NCBI RefSeq assembly: GCF_017254845.1
Contig: NZ_JAFKCU010000003.1
Span: 248,001 to 312,000, forward strand
Origin: Algoriphagus pacificus
GTDB lineage: Bacteria; Bacteroidota; Bacteroidia; Cytophagales; Cyclobacteriaceae
Reading direction: 5' to 3'
Length of the DNA stretch: 64,000 nucleotides
This document shows positions 1 to 9,012 of the stretch, one piece after another. Below the pieces are notes generated by a model that worked only from the letters and a program-made list of their open reading frames with translations, did no database searches and was not told the origin of the DNA. Within the stretch, counting starts at the first letter, position 1. The number at the start of each line of letters is the position of its first letter. Both the position numbers and the translations under genes were made by a program.

Positions 1-241
1 GATTTTCCTCCTCACTTTCTACTGGGATCAAATCCATACCACAAATGGGGCAAGATCCCGGTTCATTCTGACGGATTTGCGGGTGCATGGAACATGTCCA
101 AACTCCGTTTACTTCTGTGAGATCATGTTGATGTTCATCTTGAGAAGAATTATCAGTTCTGAAGATGAGGTATCCTGCAAGAATTCCGATGAATAACATG
201 CCGATAGCGATGACCAAAATGTTTAATTGTAGCTTTTTCAT
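1..241 (-). CDS. cusB: Heavy-metal RND efflux periplasmic adaptor (CusB-like), N-terminal part only
   Basis: Only the first 80 codons lie in the window; the rest runs off the left edge. The start ATG at 241 overlaps the TGA of the upstream TolC-type gene (ATGA), so translation is probably coupled. The protein begins with a membrane anchor or signal segment (about residues 5-27), followed by a His/Asp/Glu-rich linker. Then comes a heavy-metal-binding module with the signature WTCSMHPQI and, about ten residues later, CPICGMDL, which is typical of CusB proteins from Bacteroidota. By family it is the periplasmic adaptor that links the CusA-type pump to the outer-membrane channel and binds Cu(I)/Ag(I). 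It is the third gene of a CusA-CusC-CusB unit. The adaptor hairpin and barrel domains are outside the window, so their integrity cannot be judged. Confidence 0.9.
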   Translation of the reverse strand, partial: MKKLQLNILVIAIGMLFIGILAGYLIFRTDNSSQDEHQHDLTEVNGVWTCSMHPQIRQNEPGSCPICGMDLIPVESEEEN

Positions 242-1476
242 TGGTCTAATGTTTTTGCAGTGATATAATCTATTTCCGCAATGTTTATTTTCAGTGCTGT
301 TTCAGCAGACACTTTCAATTTTTGATATTTTAATAACTGCTGTTGCATCTGAAGTACATCTTCAAATGATTTTCCAGAATTGGAATAGGCAGTGTAAAGC
401 AACTCGAGTGACTGGTTGGTTTGCTTGATTTGCTCTTCGTATAAGTGAATCAGGTCATTTTGTTTGGAGACCTGAAAGTCCAATTGATCGTAGGTGCTTA
501 TTAATTCATTTTCAAATTCTTCTCTTTGAAACTGATAAGCTTCCTGCATTAATTGAGCTTCTTTTTTTGCTGCTTGGTATTTCCCAGAAAAGATGGGTAA
601 GCTCATGGAAACCATTGGCATCAAGGCATTTTTGCCATTGTCGGCAACCATCATGTCCTCTCTTTTTCCTATGATCACATAATCCAATCCGACACCGATT
701 TTGGGTTTTCCCTGACTTGCTGCAGTCATTTCATTCGCTTGACTTGCCTTGATTTTGAAGTCAAATTCCTGAAGAGTAGGATTGTTCTCCAATAGAGAAT
801 CTCTTCGATAATCCTCCAGGGCTGAGATATCAACTAATTCATCAACGATCTCGACAGGCTCATTTTCCTCTCTGTTTAGAAGATTGTTAAACCTCGTAAT
901 CAAAGGTTTTCGCTGATTTTCTAAAATGCCCAAATTGGTTTCTGCGTCTTTCAGCATAATATCCACTCTCAGTACATCCACCATAGCACCTTTTCCATTA
1001 GAGAATTGGCTTGTGGCCAAAGTTTTATAGTTATTGAGAATTTCAATGTTTTGCTTTTCAATCTCTATGAACTTGTTCAGTTCATAAAGAGGATAATAGG
1101 CAGATATAACCTTGAAATACAGCTTGTTTTTGGCATCGGTAAAAGCTTGGAATTTTGCTTCTGCCATGGCTTCTGAGCCTGTTCCATAATACTTCAAAGT
1201 ACCAAACCAAGGAAACATCTGACTCAGGGATAGTCTTGCCCGCTGAGGTCCGACCCGGGTTTCCACAGGGGAAATAAAGTAACCGAATGAAATGGTTGGA
1301 TCCGGTAAACTTCTGATTTGGGCAGCCTTCTCAAGAGCTGCTTCAAACTCCTTATAGCTGCCTTTCAATCCTGGATTGTTTTCTGCTGCTATTTTCAGAT
1401 AGTCATCTAAACTCTGTCCAAATGATTGTAGACTCGTTAAGATTACTAGTAGAAATGTGATTAAATAGGTCTTCAT
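238..1476 (-). CDS. cusC: TolC-family outer-membrane channel of the copper efflux pump (CusC-like)
   Basis: This 412-residue protein has a cleavable signal peptide (hydrophobic core at residues 4-17, cut near FGQ-SLDD) and two long helical repeat regions rich in Gln, Glu and Lys, as in the outer membrane efflux protein family. It should form the outer-membrane and periplasmic exit duct for the CusA pump. It has no obvious lipobox cysteine, unlike E. coli CusC, so outer-membrane insertion without an acyl anchor is expected. Its start overlaps the stop of cusA (TAATG), and its stop overlaps the start of the adaptor gene, so the three genes form one translationally coupled unit. Copper specificity is inferred from neighbours, since TolC proteins do not reveal substrate. 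Confidence 0.9.
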   Translation of the reverse strand: MKTYLITFLLVILTSLQSFGQSLDDYLKIAAENNPGLKGSYKEFEAALEKAAQIRSLPDPTISFGYFISPVETRVGPQRARLSLSQMFPWFGTLKYYGTGSEAMAEAKFQAFTDAKNKLYFKVISAYYPLYELNKFIEIEKQNIEILNNYKTLATSQFSNGKGAMVDVLRVDIMLKDAETNLGILENQRKPLITRFNNLLNREENEPVEIVDELVDISALEDYRRDSLLENNPTLQEFDFKIKASQANEMTAASQGKPKIGVGLDYVIIGKREDMMVADNGKNALMPMVSMSLPIFSGKYQAAKKEAQLMQEAYQFQREEFENELISTYDQLDFQVSKQNDLIHLYEEQIKQTNQSLELLYTAYSNSGKSFEDVLQMQQQLLKYQKLKVSAETALKINIAEIDYITAKTLDQ

Positions 1477-4400
1477 TAGCTTTTCTTTTTGAGTCTATAT
1501 TCCTCACGAATGCTGTAAAGCACCGGGACAATGAAATAAGTAATTGCCGCTACGATCATTCCTCCAAAGGCAGGAATTGCCATTGGAATCATGATATCCG
1601 AACCTCTACCAGTAGAAGTCAAGATTGGTAACAAGGCAATGATTGTGGTCGCAGAAGTCATTACAGCAGGTTTGATTCTTCGCTGTCCTGCCTCGACAAC
1701 AGCCGTCCGAATACCTTTCAGGGTATTAGTTTTGTTTCGATCAAAGCTTTGATCCAGATATGTTGCCATCAAAACCCCGTCATCGGTGGCAATTCCGAAT
1801 AATGCAATAAAACCTACCCAAACGGCCACGCTAAGATTGATTGTTTGCATTTGGAATAGCTCTCTGATATTGGTGTCGAATAAGCTGAAATTGGCGAACC
1901 ATTCCTGACCATAGAACCAGAGCATCATGAAGCCACCACTGAATGCCATGGCAATTCCAGTGAATACCATCAAGGAAGTTGTAACTGATTTGAATTGGAA
2001 ATAAAGGATCAAGAAGACTAGTCCTAATACAACAGGAACGATGATGGAGAGTCTTTTTTCTGCCCGAACCTGATTCTCATAACTTCCAGAAAACTTAAAA
2101 CTTATCCCGGCTGGTACTTCGAGTTCTCCTGAGTCTATTCTTTCCTGAATCATTCTTTGAGCATCATTTACCACGGTCACTTCAGAGAAACCTTCTCGTT
2201 TATCAAATAGTACATAGCCTACCAAAAAGGTGTTCTCACTTTTGATGGCTTGAGGGCCTCTTTGGTATTCAAAATCCACTATCTGAACCAAAGGAATCTG
2301 TGCACCAGTAGGGGTGGAGATTAAGATCTTACCTAGTGATTCAGGATCATCTCTAAGCTCTCTTGGATAACGAACCCGAACTGGAAAGCGTTCTCGACCT
2401 TCCACAGTGTTCGTGATATTCATTCCGCCAATGGCAGTTTCTATCGTTTGCTGGACATCCTCAATATTTAAACCGTATCGATCGATTTCATCGCGTTTGA
2501 TATTTAAAAGCAGGTAAGGTTTACCGACGATACGATCCGCAAATGCTGCTTCTGCTTTTACTGAAGGTACTTCTTTCAATATACCTTCTAGCTTTAAACC
2601 GAACTTTTCAATGGTCTGTAGATCAGGGCCATATACTTTGATTCCCATAGGGGCTCTCATCCCAGTTTGGAGCATCACCAATCGAGTCTCAATGGGTTGA
2701 AGTTTTGGGGCAGATGTTACTCCAGGAATCTTAGTGACTTTGACAATTTCCTTCCAGATATCATCTGGAGAGTTGATTTGGCTTCTCCAGTTTCGGAAAT
2801 AAAGCCCGTCTTCATCAGGTATCAATTCTGATTTTTTTACCCCTTGTTGAATGGCCTCCTCATTAGTCAATGTATCTCCTGAAGAAAGGATAAATCGATC
2901 ATCATTATCCGTTTGGAAACGAACCCGATAGCCATCTTCATCCAGTATGTATTCCGGCTTGTAATTGATGACATTTTCATACATGGAAATAGGAGCAGGG
3001 TCCAAAGCAGATTCCACTCTTCCGAGTTTACCCACTGTTAACTCCACTTCAGGAATATTTGTGAGCATCATGTCAAGTTGCGAAACTACATTTCCATTAA
3101 ACTCAATTCCTGAATGAGGCATTGCAGTTGGCATCAACAAAAAGCTTCCTTCATCCAAAGAAGGCATAAATTCCTTTCCTATACCTGGGAAAGTATGCGT
3201 CAAAGAAGCCCAGACTTTGGTAGGACGAATATTCACGCCGATTAAATCAAAGCCTTTTGGGATAAATCCAAACACGCCATTGATCCCTAACCAAATGCTT
3301 GCTGCAAGAAGAATAAGGATTGCCGGAATGCTCAAGAATGTCTTTTTATGGTTTAAGCACCAGGTAAGGATATGTTTGTAATAGTATTCTAGAACTGCGA
3401 AAGCTCCTAAAATCAACCCTACAATTAGGGTAACGAAAAAGAAATTCGTAAATGTGCTTTCAGCAGGACCGAGTGGAAGCCAGTATTTGGCCAATAACCA
3501 AACGACGCCAATCACTACTAGGATAAGCTCGGCATTATTCAGGAGTTTTGATGTTCGCTCATCAAGTTTTACCTGGGATCTATTCAGATAATCCTTTCCT
3601 AAAGCCAAACCACCGAATAAAAGCAACATGATTCCAGCCCAGGAATAACCTAGAATCAAAGCGATGATGCCTAATGCGAGTAGGGCAAATGGGATGATCT
3701 TTTTTGTTTTCTCTCCTTTGACTTTGAATCCAAAGAACCAGTGGGCTAAAGTCGGTAAGATTAACAAAGAGACTATTAAAGCAGCTACCAAGGCAAAAGT
3801 CTTGGTAAAGGCCAATGGTCCAAATAGTTTTCCTTCCGCAGCCTCAAGTGTAAATACCGGTATAAAGGAAACAATGGTGGTAGAAACAGCGGTCAGAATA
3901 GCCGTGGCTACCTCCGAAGAACCTTTAAAGATGGTGTCTATTAATTTTTGATCCTCAGGCGCTTCATCGATATGCTTTAGAATATTTTCAGAGAGAATAA
4001 TTCCCAAGTCTACCATGGTTCCGATTGCAATCGCGATACCAGAAAGTGCCACAATATTAGCATCTACTCCGAAATATCTCATGGCTATAAAAACCATAAG
4101 AACCGAAATCGGTAATAAGCTGGAAATCAATAAAGAAGCACGAAGATTATAAACCATCACTATCACTACCAAAATGGTAATCAATAACTCCAAGGTCAAG
4201 GCTTCTTCCAAAGTCCCGAGCGTCTCTGAAATTAAGGTAGATCGATCGTAAAATGGGACCAATGTCAATTGGCTTTCTGTTCCGTTTGCTAGGGTTTTCT
4301 TTGGTAAACCAGAGCTGATTTCAGAGATTTTAGCTTTGACATCTTTAATTACAGCTAAAGGATTGGCTCCGTATCGGGCTACAACTACACCACCTACTAC

Positions 4401-5297
4401 CTCAGCACCGTCTTTGTCCAAAGCACCTCGACGGTTAGCAGGACCAAGGCCTACAACCGCGATATCTTTGATTCGGATCGGAACATTCTCCTGAACGGCT
4501 ACAACCGCCATTTCTAGGTCCGCAATATTTTTGATGTATCCCAAACCTCGGACTAGGTACTCAGCTTGGTTGATTTCTATGGTTTTGGCTCCTACGTCAC
4601 GATTGGATTTCTTCACCGCCTCCATGACTTTTGCCAATGGAATTTTATAAGCTTTTAATGCGTCAGGATTTACATCAATTTGATATTCCTGGACGAATCC
4701 ACCAATTGATGCTACTTCAGAAACGCCTTCTACGGCATTTAAAGCATATTTGACATAGAAATCCTGAACAGATCGGATCTCATGTAGATCCCATCCACCG
4801 GTGGGATTTCCGTTGGAGTCACGTCCTTCCAAGGTATACCAGAAAACTTGTCCTAAAGCAGTAGCATCAGGACCAAGAGCAGGTTGAACTCCTTCTGGCA
4901 ATAGGCCGGATGGCAAGGAATTGAGCTTTTCCAGTATTCTGGACCTAGACCAATAGAATTCTATATCCTCATTGAAGATGATATAGATGCTGGAAAATCC
5001 GAAAATAGAAGAACTACGGATTGACTTTACACCTGGAATTCCAAGTAAATAGGTAGTAAGAGGATAGGAAATTTGATCCTCAATATCCTGAGGAGATCTT
5101 CCAGCCCAAGGAGTGAAAACGATTTGTTGGTTTTCACCAATATCTGGTATCGCATCCACAGGAACTGGATCTGAAGGCAAAGAGCCAACTTTCCATCCAA
5201 AAGGAGCAGTAATAATTCCCCAACCAATCAATGCGATCAGCAGCAGAACTGTTACCAGTTTATTTTCAAGAAAATACTTGATTATTGAATTTAACAT
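1476..5297 (-). CDS. cusA: CusA/CzcA-family heavy-metal RND transporter permease
   Basis: This is a 1273-residue inner-membrane proton-driven pump. The ATG at 5297 (MLNSIIKYFLEN) is preferred over a TTG eight codons upstream because it places the usual first transmembrane helix at the N-terminus. Visible family marks include PDIGENQQIV near residue 60, the TM4 acidic segment GTMVDLGIILSEN with its essential Asp, MQTGMRAPMGIKVYGPD in the porter domain, and GIATDDGVLMATYL near the C-terminus. At about 1270 residues it is longer than E. coli CusA (1047). The extra length is a block of hydrophobic helices after the first membrane half and an insertion in the second periplasmic region; Bacteroidota CusA proteins share this larger size. 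It starts the CusA-CusC-CusB operon. Cu(I)/Ag(I) is the likely substrate given CopA and the HMA proteins nearby; Zn/Co/Cd is not excluded. Confidence 0.93.
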   Translation of the reverse strand: MLNSIIKYFLENKLVTVLLLIALIGWGIITAPFGWKVGSLPSDPVPVDAIPDIGENQQIVFTPWAGRSPQDIEDQISYPLTTYLLGIPGVKSIRSSSIFGFSSIYIIFNEDIEFYWSRSRILEKLNSLPSGLLPEGVQPALGPDATALGQVFWYTLEGRDSNGNPTGGWDLHEIRSVQDFYVKYALNAVEGVSEVASIGGFVQEYQIDVNPDALKAYKIPLAKVMEAVKKSNRDVGAKTIEINQAEYLVRGLGYIKNIADLEMAVVAVQENVPIRIKDIAVVGLGPANRRGALDKDGAEVVGGVVVARYGANPLAVIKDVKAKISEISSGLPKKTLANGTESQLTLVPFYDRSTLISETLGTLEEALTLELLITILVVIVMVYNLRASLLISSLLPISVLMVFIAMRYFGVDANIVALSGIAIAIGTMVDLGIILSENILKHIDEAPEDQKLIDTIFKGSSEVATAILTAVSTTIVSFIPVFTLEAAEGKLFGPLAFTKTFALVAALIVSLLILPTLAHWFFGFKVKGEKTKKIIPFALLALGIIALILGYSWAGIMLLLFGGLALGKDYLNRSQVKLDERTSKLLNNAELILVVIGVVWLLAKYWLPLGPAESTFTNFFFVTLIVGLILGAFAVLEYYYKHILTWCLNHKKTFLSIPAILILLAASIWLGINGVFGFIPKGFDLIGVNIRPTKVWASLTHTFPGIGKEFMPSLDEGSFLLMPTAMPHSGIEFNGNVVSQLDMMLTNIPEVELTVGKLGRVESALDPAPISMYENVINYKPEYILDEDGYRVRFQTDNDDRFILSSGDTLTNEEAIQQGVKKSELIPDEDGLYFRNWRSQINSPDDIWKEIVKVTKIPGVTSAPKLQPIETRLVMLQTGMRAPMGIKVYGPDLQTIEKFGLKLEGILKEVPSVKAEAAFADRIVGKPYLLLNIKRDEIDRYGLNIEDVQQTIETAIGGMNITNTVEGRERFPVRVRYPRELRDDPESLGKILISTPTGAQIPLVQIVDFEYQRGPQAIKSENTFLVGYVLFDKREGFSEVTVVNDAQRMIQERIDSGELEVPAGISFKFSGSYENQVRAEKRLSIIVPVVLGLVFLILYFQFKSVTTSLMVFTGIAMAFSGGFMMLWFYGQEWFANFSLFDTNIRELFQMQTINLSVAVWVGFIALFGIATDDGVLMATYLDQSFDRNKTNTLKGIRTAVVEAGQRRIKPAVMTSATTIIALLPILTSTGRGSDIMIPMAIPAFGGMIVAAITYFIVPVLYSIREEYRLKKKS

Positions 5298-5364
5298 GTG
5301 ATGAATCTGATAGATGACCAAAATGGTTAATCAGCATTGCCAAGATTAAATCCAGGCAAGACAG

Positions 5365-5402
5365 AACTTAGCAAAGGCTAAGTTTCAATTCATCAATGAA
5401 TT
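5365..5402. repeat. Two adjacent perfect inverted repeats between the HYC_CC_PP gene and cusA
   Basis: AACTTAGC-AAAG-GCTAAGTT (5365-5384, 8-bp arms) is followed after two bases by AATTCAT-CA-ATGAATT (5387-5402, 7-bp arms), which touches the stop codon of the upstream gene. Neither is followed by a U-tract in the minus-strand transcript, so they are poor intrinsic terminators. They could be mRNA stability hairpins, a partial attenuator, or an operator for the efflux unit. Function is not known. Confidence 0.4.
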
Positions 5403-5817
5403 AAATTAGGAAAGTCTGATACAGAACTTGATGGTCCTGTTCCAGAAAAGGAGGGGGATAATCTGAATAGGAAGAATCTATTGAATCTTCCAAAGAAGCG
5501 TTAAAAATAAAAGTATGGATCAATGCAACGGCAAAGACCAGATCAACATTCAACTTGGCTTTTGTGATGCTGAAATCTTCCTCTAAATGAAGAATTTCAA
5601 ACTCATTGTCACAGCAACCCGAATCTTTCAAATGGGCTTTTCCATCATTTGAATCACAATCCGGGACTTTTTGCTCCATGCCACAATTGATGTGGGAGGC
5701 ATTTAAAGACAATTCAGAAAGCATTTCCATCCCGCCACAGAAGTGGGTAGACTTTGCCATTCCTATACTCGAAAAGAGTAGAATGAGAGATAACGCTATG
5801 GAAATTATCTTTTTCAA
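5401..5817 (-). CDS. Small secreted Cys/His protein of the HYC_CC_PP type
   Basis: This 138-residue protein has an N-terminal signal peptide (hydrophobic residues 4-20). It shows the pattern that names the HYC_CC_PP group: HFCGG at residues 25-29, a CC pair at 68-69, and YPPP at 120-123 near the C-terminus, plus additional cysteines at 45 and 54. Members are common in Bacteroidota immediately upstream of CusA/CzcA-type efflux operons, as here, and a metal-binding periplasmic role is plausible. No catalytic activity can be read from the sequence. A hydrophobic stretch (about residues 91-107) could be a membrane segment. Family assignment is by motif recognition. Confidence 0.75.
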   Translation of the reverse strand: MKKIISIALSLILLFSSIGMAKSTHFCGGMEMLSELSLNASHINCGMEQKVPDCDSNDGKAHLKDSGCCDNEFEILHLEEDFSITKAKLNVDLVFAVALIHTFIFNASLEDSIDSSYSDYPPPFLEQDHQVLYQTFLI

Positions 5818-5820
5818 CGA

Positions 5821-5832
5821 CGTAAATTTACG
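5821..5832. promoter_or_regulatory. Perfect 12-bp palindrome upstream of the HYC_CC_PP gene
   Basis: CGTAAATTTACG lies four bases upstream of the start codon at 5817. It reads the same on both strands and could be a repressor or activator half-site pair controlling the metal genes. It is short and AT-rich in the middle, so chance is possible. Confidence 0.2.
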
Positions 5833-5850
5833 AATTAATTCACAAATGGG

Positions 5851-6285
5851 TTATTCAATTTTTTTACCCTCAGTATCAAAATATAAATGATAGTGTTTAC
5901 TACAGCCTGGGTTAAAGGCAGCTTTGCAATTAGGGCAGGTATTATTACTGCTTTGATATTCTGTAATACTTAGCTCTGTTCCGCAAACTCCACATAGAAT
6001 TGCTTTGGAATCGAATTCTGATTTTGGCCAAACTTTAGGTTCGTGATCAGCTTCTTCTTCATGGCAAGAAAAGCAAGGGTAGTACTTTTCGCAGCATTTG
6101 AATTTGATTGCAATCACATCCAATTCAGAATGCCAATGCTGACATCGAGTTTGCTGGTCTATGGGTTTCCCATAGATATTAATCCCTTTTATGGTGGATT
6201 TTACCACAGGCAAAGCAATGTTGGTTTGTGCGTACACAGCTTGGATAGATAGAAACAAAAACAGCGCTAAGAATAGATTTCTCAT
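5851..6285 (-). CDS. CHY zinc-finger protein with an N-terminal signal-like segment
   Basis: This 144-residue protein carries a CHY zinc finger: CQHWH at residues 48-52, KCCEKYYPCFSCHEEEADH at 63-81, CGVC at 98-101, CPNC at 117-120, and a final CSKHYH at 128-133. CHY fingers bind several Zn(II) ions. Family members include eukaryotic Hot13 and RCHY1-type proteins and small bacterial proteins of unknown function. Here the finger is preceded by about 40 residues that begin like a signal peptide (hydrophobic residues 4-18, AYAQ-like cut near residue 20), which is unusual because bacterial CHY proteins normally start just before the finger. It sits in the copper island between the HMA chaperone and the HYC_CC_PP gene. 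The start at 6285 has no clear ribosome-binding site, and no internal in-frame Met precedes the finger, which supports this start. Confidence 0.75.
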   Translation of the reverse strand: MRNLFLALFLFLSIQAVYAQTNIALPVVKSTIKGINIYGKPIDQQTRCQHWHSELDVIAIKFKCCEKYYPCFSCHEEEADHEPKVWPKSEFDSKAILCGVCGTELSITEYQSSNNTCPNCKAAFNPGCSKHYHLYFDTEGKKIE

Positions 6286-6311
6286 GGGGAATCTCAGAAT
6301 TTGATGCCAAT

Positions 6312-6521
6312 TTATTCAGGTTTGGCAATAAATCCTGCTTTGATGACAGTTTTAAACACTTCCTCCGGTGTAATATCTTCCGATTCCACAGTCAGAATTC
6401 TGTCTTCACTTTCCAAATCTACGCCCCAGGATTCGATTTTTGGATTCGCATTGAGTACTGGAGTAACTTTTGCAAGGCAATTGCTGCAATTGATGTTGGT
6501 TTTGAATTTTTGAGTTTTCAT
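6312..6521 (-). CDS. copZ: Heavy-metal-associated (HMA) domain protein, copper chaperone-like
   Basis: This 69-residue cytoplasmic protein is a single HMA ferredoxin-like domain. The metal site is INCSNC (Cys12 and Cys15), which lacks the usual Met before Thr/Ser-Cys, as seen in many Bacteroidota chaperones. The pattern beta-alpha-beta-beta-alpha-beta is recognisable through the VDLESEDRILTVES strand region. By family it carries Cu(I) to a P-type ATPase or to a regulator. It lies just downstream of copA on the same strand, separated by a 163-base gap with a REP-like palindrome, so it may have its own promoter. CopZ function is inferred from size, motif and context. Confidence 0.75.
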   Translation of the reverse strand: MKTQKFKTNINCSNCLAKVTPVLNANPKIESWGVDLESEDRILTVESEDITPEEVFKTVIKAGFIAKPE

Positions 6522-6592
6522 GATGGTTAAGTTTTAATTTTTTAAATATTAAACTTGAGTTTTTTCAATCCTTTTCTAGTGAAATTAAGTTT

Positions 6593-6644
6593 TGTCAGGC
6601 TGAGCGAAGTCGAAGCCAGGTCCTCGACTCCGCTCGGACTGACA
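6593..6644. repeat. REP-like imperfect palindrome
   Basis: Two 21-base arms (6593-6613 and 6624-6644) are inverted copies matching at 18 of 21 positions, separated by ten bases. The arms begin TGTCAGGCTGAGCGAAGTCG and end CGCTCGGACTGACA. The GC-rich arms stand out from the AT-rich surroundings. The TGAGCG..GTCGA core resembles dispersed palindromes found in many copies in Bacteroidota genomes and associated with REP-type tyrosine (RAYT) transposases. It lies between copA and the HMA gene and could also form a transcript hairpin. Confidence 0.7.
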
Positions 6645-6684
6645 CTATTTTGACCTACATTCTATCTAATTTTAAGAAATGAAT

Positions 6685-8922
6685 TTACAATTTCTTACCC
6701 TTAAGTCTTAAGCTATTTAGAACTACTGAAACAGAACTGAAAGCCATAGCTCCTCCAGCAATCATGGGATCGAGCAAGAATCCATTGAAAGGGTAGAGAA
6801 GGCCGGCAGCAATCGGAATTCCGATCAAATTGTAAATAAAGGCCCAAAAGAGGTTCTGACGAATTCCATTCACTGTCATTTTTGAAAGCTTTAATGCTTT
6901 GGGTATGGCTTCCAAATCAGATGAAATAATCGTCATTTTAGCTACATCCATCGCAATGTCAGAACCATGTCCCATCGCAATGCTGACATCAGCCTGAGCC
7001 AAAGCTTCGGAATCATTGATTCCATCACCTACCATGGCCACTTTTTTTCCTTGACTTTGGAGTTCTTTGATAAAGTCTGATTTATCTGAAGGCATTACTT
7101 CAGCTTTAAAGTCTGTTAAGCCGACCGCTTTAGCCACTGCAGCAGCAGTCTGATGATTATCTCCAGTTAGCATATACACTTCAATATCCTGTTGAATTAA
7201 CTGGGAAATTGCAGACTTGGAACTTGGTTTTATTTCATCTGTAATTGCTAGTATAGCTAAGAGATCTTTTTCATTGGCAAAGAAAATGACAGTCTTTGCT
7301 TCTGATTTCCATGCTTTGGATAGTTTGTTGAACTCTTCTGAAATTGATATCTGATGGGAATCTAGTAGGCTTTCATTGCCAACATAGAATGTAACTCCTT
7401 CTTCATTTTTTGCTGAAGCCCCTTTACCTGTGATACTTTGGAAGTCATTTATTTTCCCAATCTCGACATTTTTCTCTTTGAGATTTTTGGAAACGGCCTC
7501 TGCTAATGGATGTTCTGACTTAGATTCAATCGTCAATAATATGGAGGAAAAATCCTCCTCAGCTTGGCTAGAAACCCATTTTGCATCAGAAACACTTGGT
7601 TTTCCTGCCGTGATAGTTCCAGTTTTATCCAAGACTATCGCATTGACATGATGAGCTAATTCCAGACTTTCGGCATCTTTGATCAGTATATTGTTTTCAG
7701 CTCCTTTCCCAACTCCGACCATAATCGCTGTTGGTGTTGCCAACCCTAGAGCACAGGGACATGCAATCACCAACACCGCGACAGAAGTAAGTAAGGCATG
7801 AGTAAATGCCTGATCACCACCTATAATCATCCAAGTTGCGAATGTAATGATGGCAATTCCAATCACTGTAGGAACGAAGATACTGGCGATTTTGTCTGCT
7901 AATTTCTGTACTGGGGCTTTACTTCCTTGAGCTTCCTGAACACGTTTGATTATTTGTGAGAGCAGTGTTTCGCTTCCGACTTTTTCAGCCTTAAAATGAA
8001 AGCTTCCTTTTTGATTGACCGTACCAGCAAATACCCGATCATTTTCCTTTTTTTCCACAGGAACAGGCTCACCACTGATCATACTTTCATCGACATAGGA
8101 ATTGCCAGACAGGACTATTCCATCCACAGGGATTTTCTCACCTGGTCTGACCACAATCTCATAACCAACTGCAACTTCGGTGATTGGAATTTCTTGTTCT
8201 TTGCCGTCTATGATGGCTTTTAGGGATTTTGCTTGTAACCCCATCAGTTTTTTCAAAGCAGTGGTAGTCCCTGTTTTTGCTTTCTCTTCAAGGAGCTTTC
8301 CAAAGCTGATAAATGTGATAATCACTGTTGCAGCTTCGTAATAGACATGAGGAGTAATCCCTCGTTCCAACCAAAATTCCGGGAAAAGGGTATTCAAAAA
8401 ACTGAAAAGGAATGCGATTCCTGTACTAAGGGCAACCAAAGTGTCCATATTCGCTTTTCCGTGTTTGGCTTGTTTATAAGCATTAACAAAGAAATGACGA
8501 CCAAAAAAGAATAAAACTGGGATGGACAAAACCAAAGAGATCCATTTTCCGGGTTCCCAATGCATAAAAAACATTCCTAAAATGAAAATAGGAAGTGTCA
8601 ATATGGCTGCTCCGATGGTCTGTTTTTTTACTTCTTGATAGTGCTCTTGTTGGGCTTTTTCTCCCGCCTCTTCCAAGTTCTCTTCACTCACAATAAGTCC
8701 ATATCCAATCTCTGTCAAAGCTTTATTTAAGCCCTCAGCTTTTATCTGATCCTCGTCAAATTCTACTAAAACCGTATTGGAAGCAAAATTGACAGCGGCA
8801 GATTTTACACCTTCAGTGTAGGTTAAAATTGTCTCGACACTGTTTGCACAGGCTGCACATGTCATTCCGGTAACAGGGAATGTCTTTTTAATCAAATGTT
8901 CGGATGTGGCTGTTTGTGTCAT
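6685..8922 (-). CDS. copA: Copper-translocating P-type ATPase
   Basis: This 745-residue P1B-1 ATPase pumps Cu(I) from the cytoplasm. Domains in order: one N-terminal HMA domain with GMTCAAC (Cys22 and Cys25), transmembrane helices, an actuator domain with [10 protein letters not shown], the intramembrane copper site CPC within [12 protein letters not shown] (about residue 388), the phosphorylation site DKTGTIT (Asp near residue 431), the nucleotide-binding SEHPLAEA motif, and the hinge [12 protein letters not shown]. Two final helices close the protein. All catalytic motifs are intact. The length matches bacterial CopA with a single HMA domain. It lies upstream of the HMA chaperone and downstream of the AraC-type regulator on the same strand, which suggests copper-induced expression. 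Confidence 0.96.
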   Translation of the reverse strand: MTQTATSEHLIKKTFPVTGMTCAACANSVETILTYTEGVKSAAVNFASNTVLVEFDEDQIKAEGLNKALTEIGYGLIVSEENLEEAGEKAQQEHYQEVKKQTIGAAILTLPIFILGMFFMHWEPGKWISLVLSIPVLFFFGRHFFVNAYKQAKHGKANMDTLVALSTGIAFLFSFLNTLFPEFWLERGITPHVYYEAATVIITFISFGKLLEEKAKTGTTTALKKLMGLQAKSLKAIIDGKEQEIPITEVAVGYEIVVRPGEKIPVDGIVLSGNSYVDESMISGEPVPVEKKENDRVFAGTVNQKGSFHFKAEKVGSETLLSQIIKRVQEAQGSKAPVQKLADKIASIFVPTVIGIAIITFATWMIIGGDQAFTHALLTSVAVLVIACPCALGLATPTAIMVGVGKGAENNILIKDAESLELAHHVNAIVLDKTGTITAGKPSVSDAKWVSSQAEEDFSSILLTIESKSEHPLAEAVSKNLKEKNVEIGKINDFQSITGKGASAKNEEGVTFYVGNESLLDSHQISISEEFNKLSKAWKSEAKTVIFFANEKDLLAILAITDEIKPSSKSAISQLIQQDIEVYMLTGDNHQTAAAVAKAVGLTDFKAEVMPSDKSDFIKELQSQGKKVAMVGDGINDSEALAQADVSIAMGHGSDIAMDVAKMTIISSDLEAIPKALKLSKMTVNGIRQNLFWAFIYNLIGIPIAAGLLYPFNGFLLDPMIAGGAMAFSSVSVVLNSLRLKGKKL

Positions 8923-9012
8923 GATAAATCATTATTGATTAACGATACAAACTTCGATAAAAATAGAAGGTGACTTGTTATGGAATTATGAGCTTCTTTT
9001 ATAAGATTTTGC

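Noticed and set aside
3664-3951. 95-residue plus-strand frame inside cusA
   Set aside because: It is antisense to an intact, well-matched transporter gene and has no recognisable protein features.
1476-5321. TTG start of cusA at 5321
   Set aside because: The ATG at 5297 places the first membrane helix at the N-terminus; the extra eight residues are uncharacteristic.
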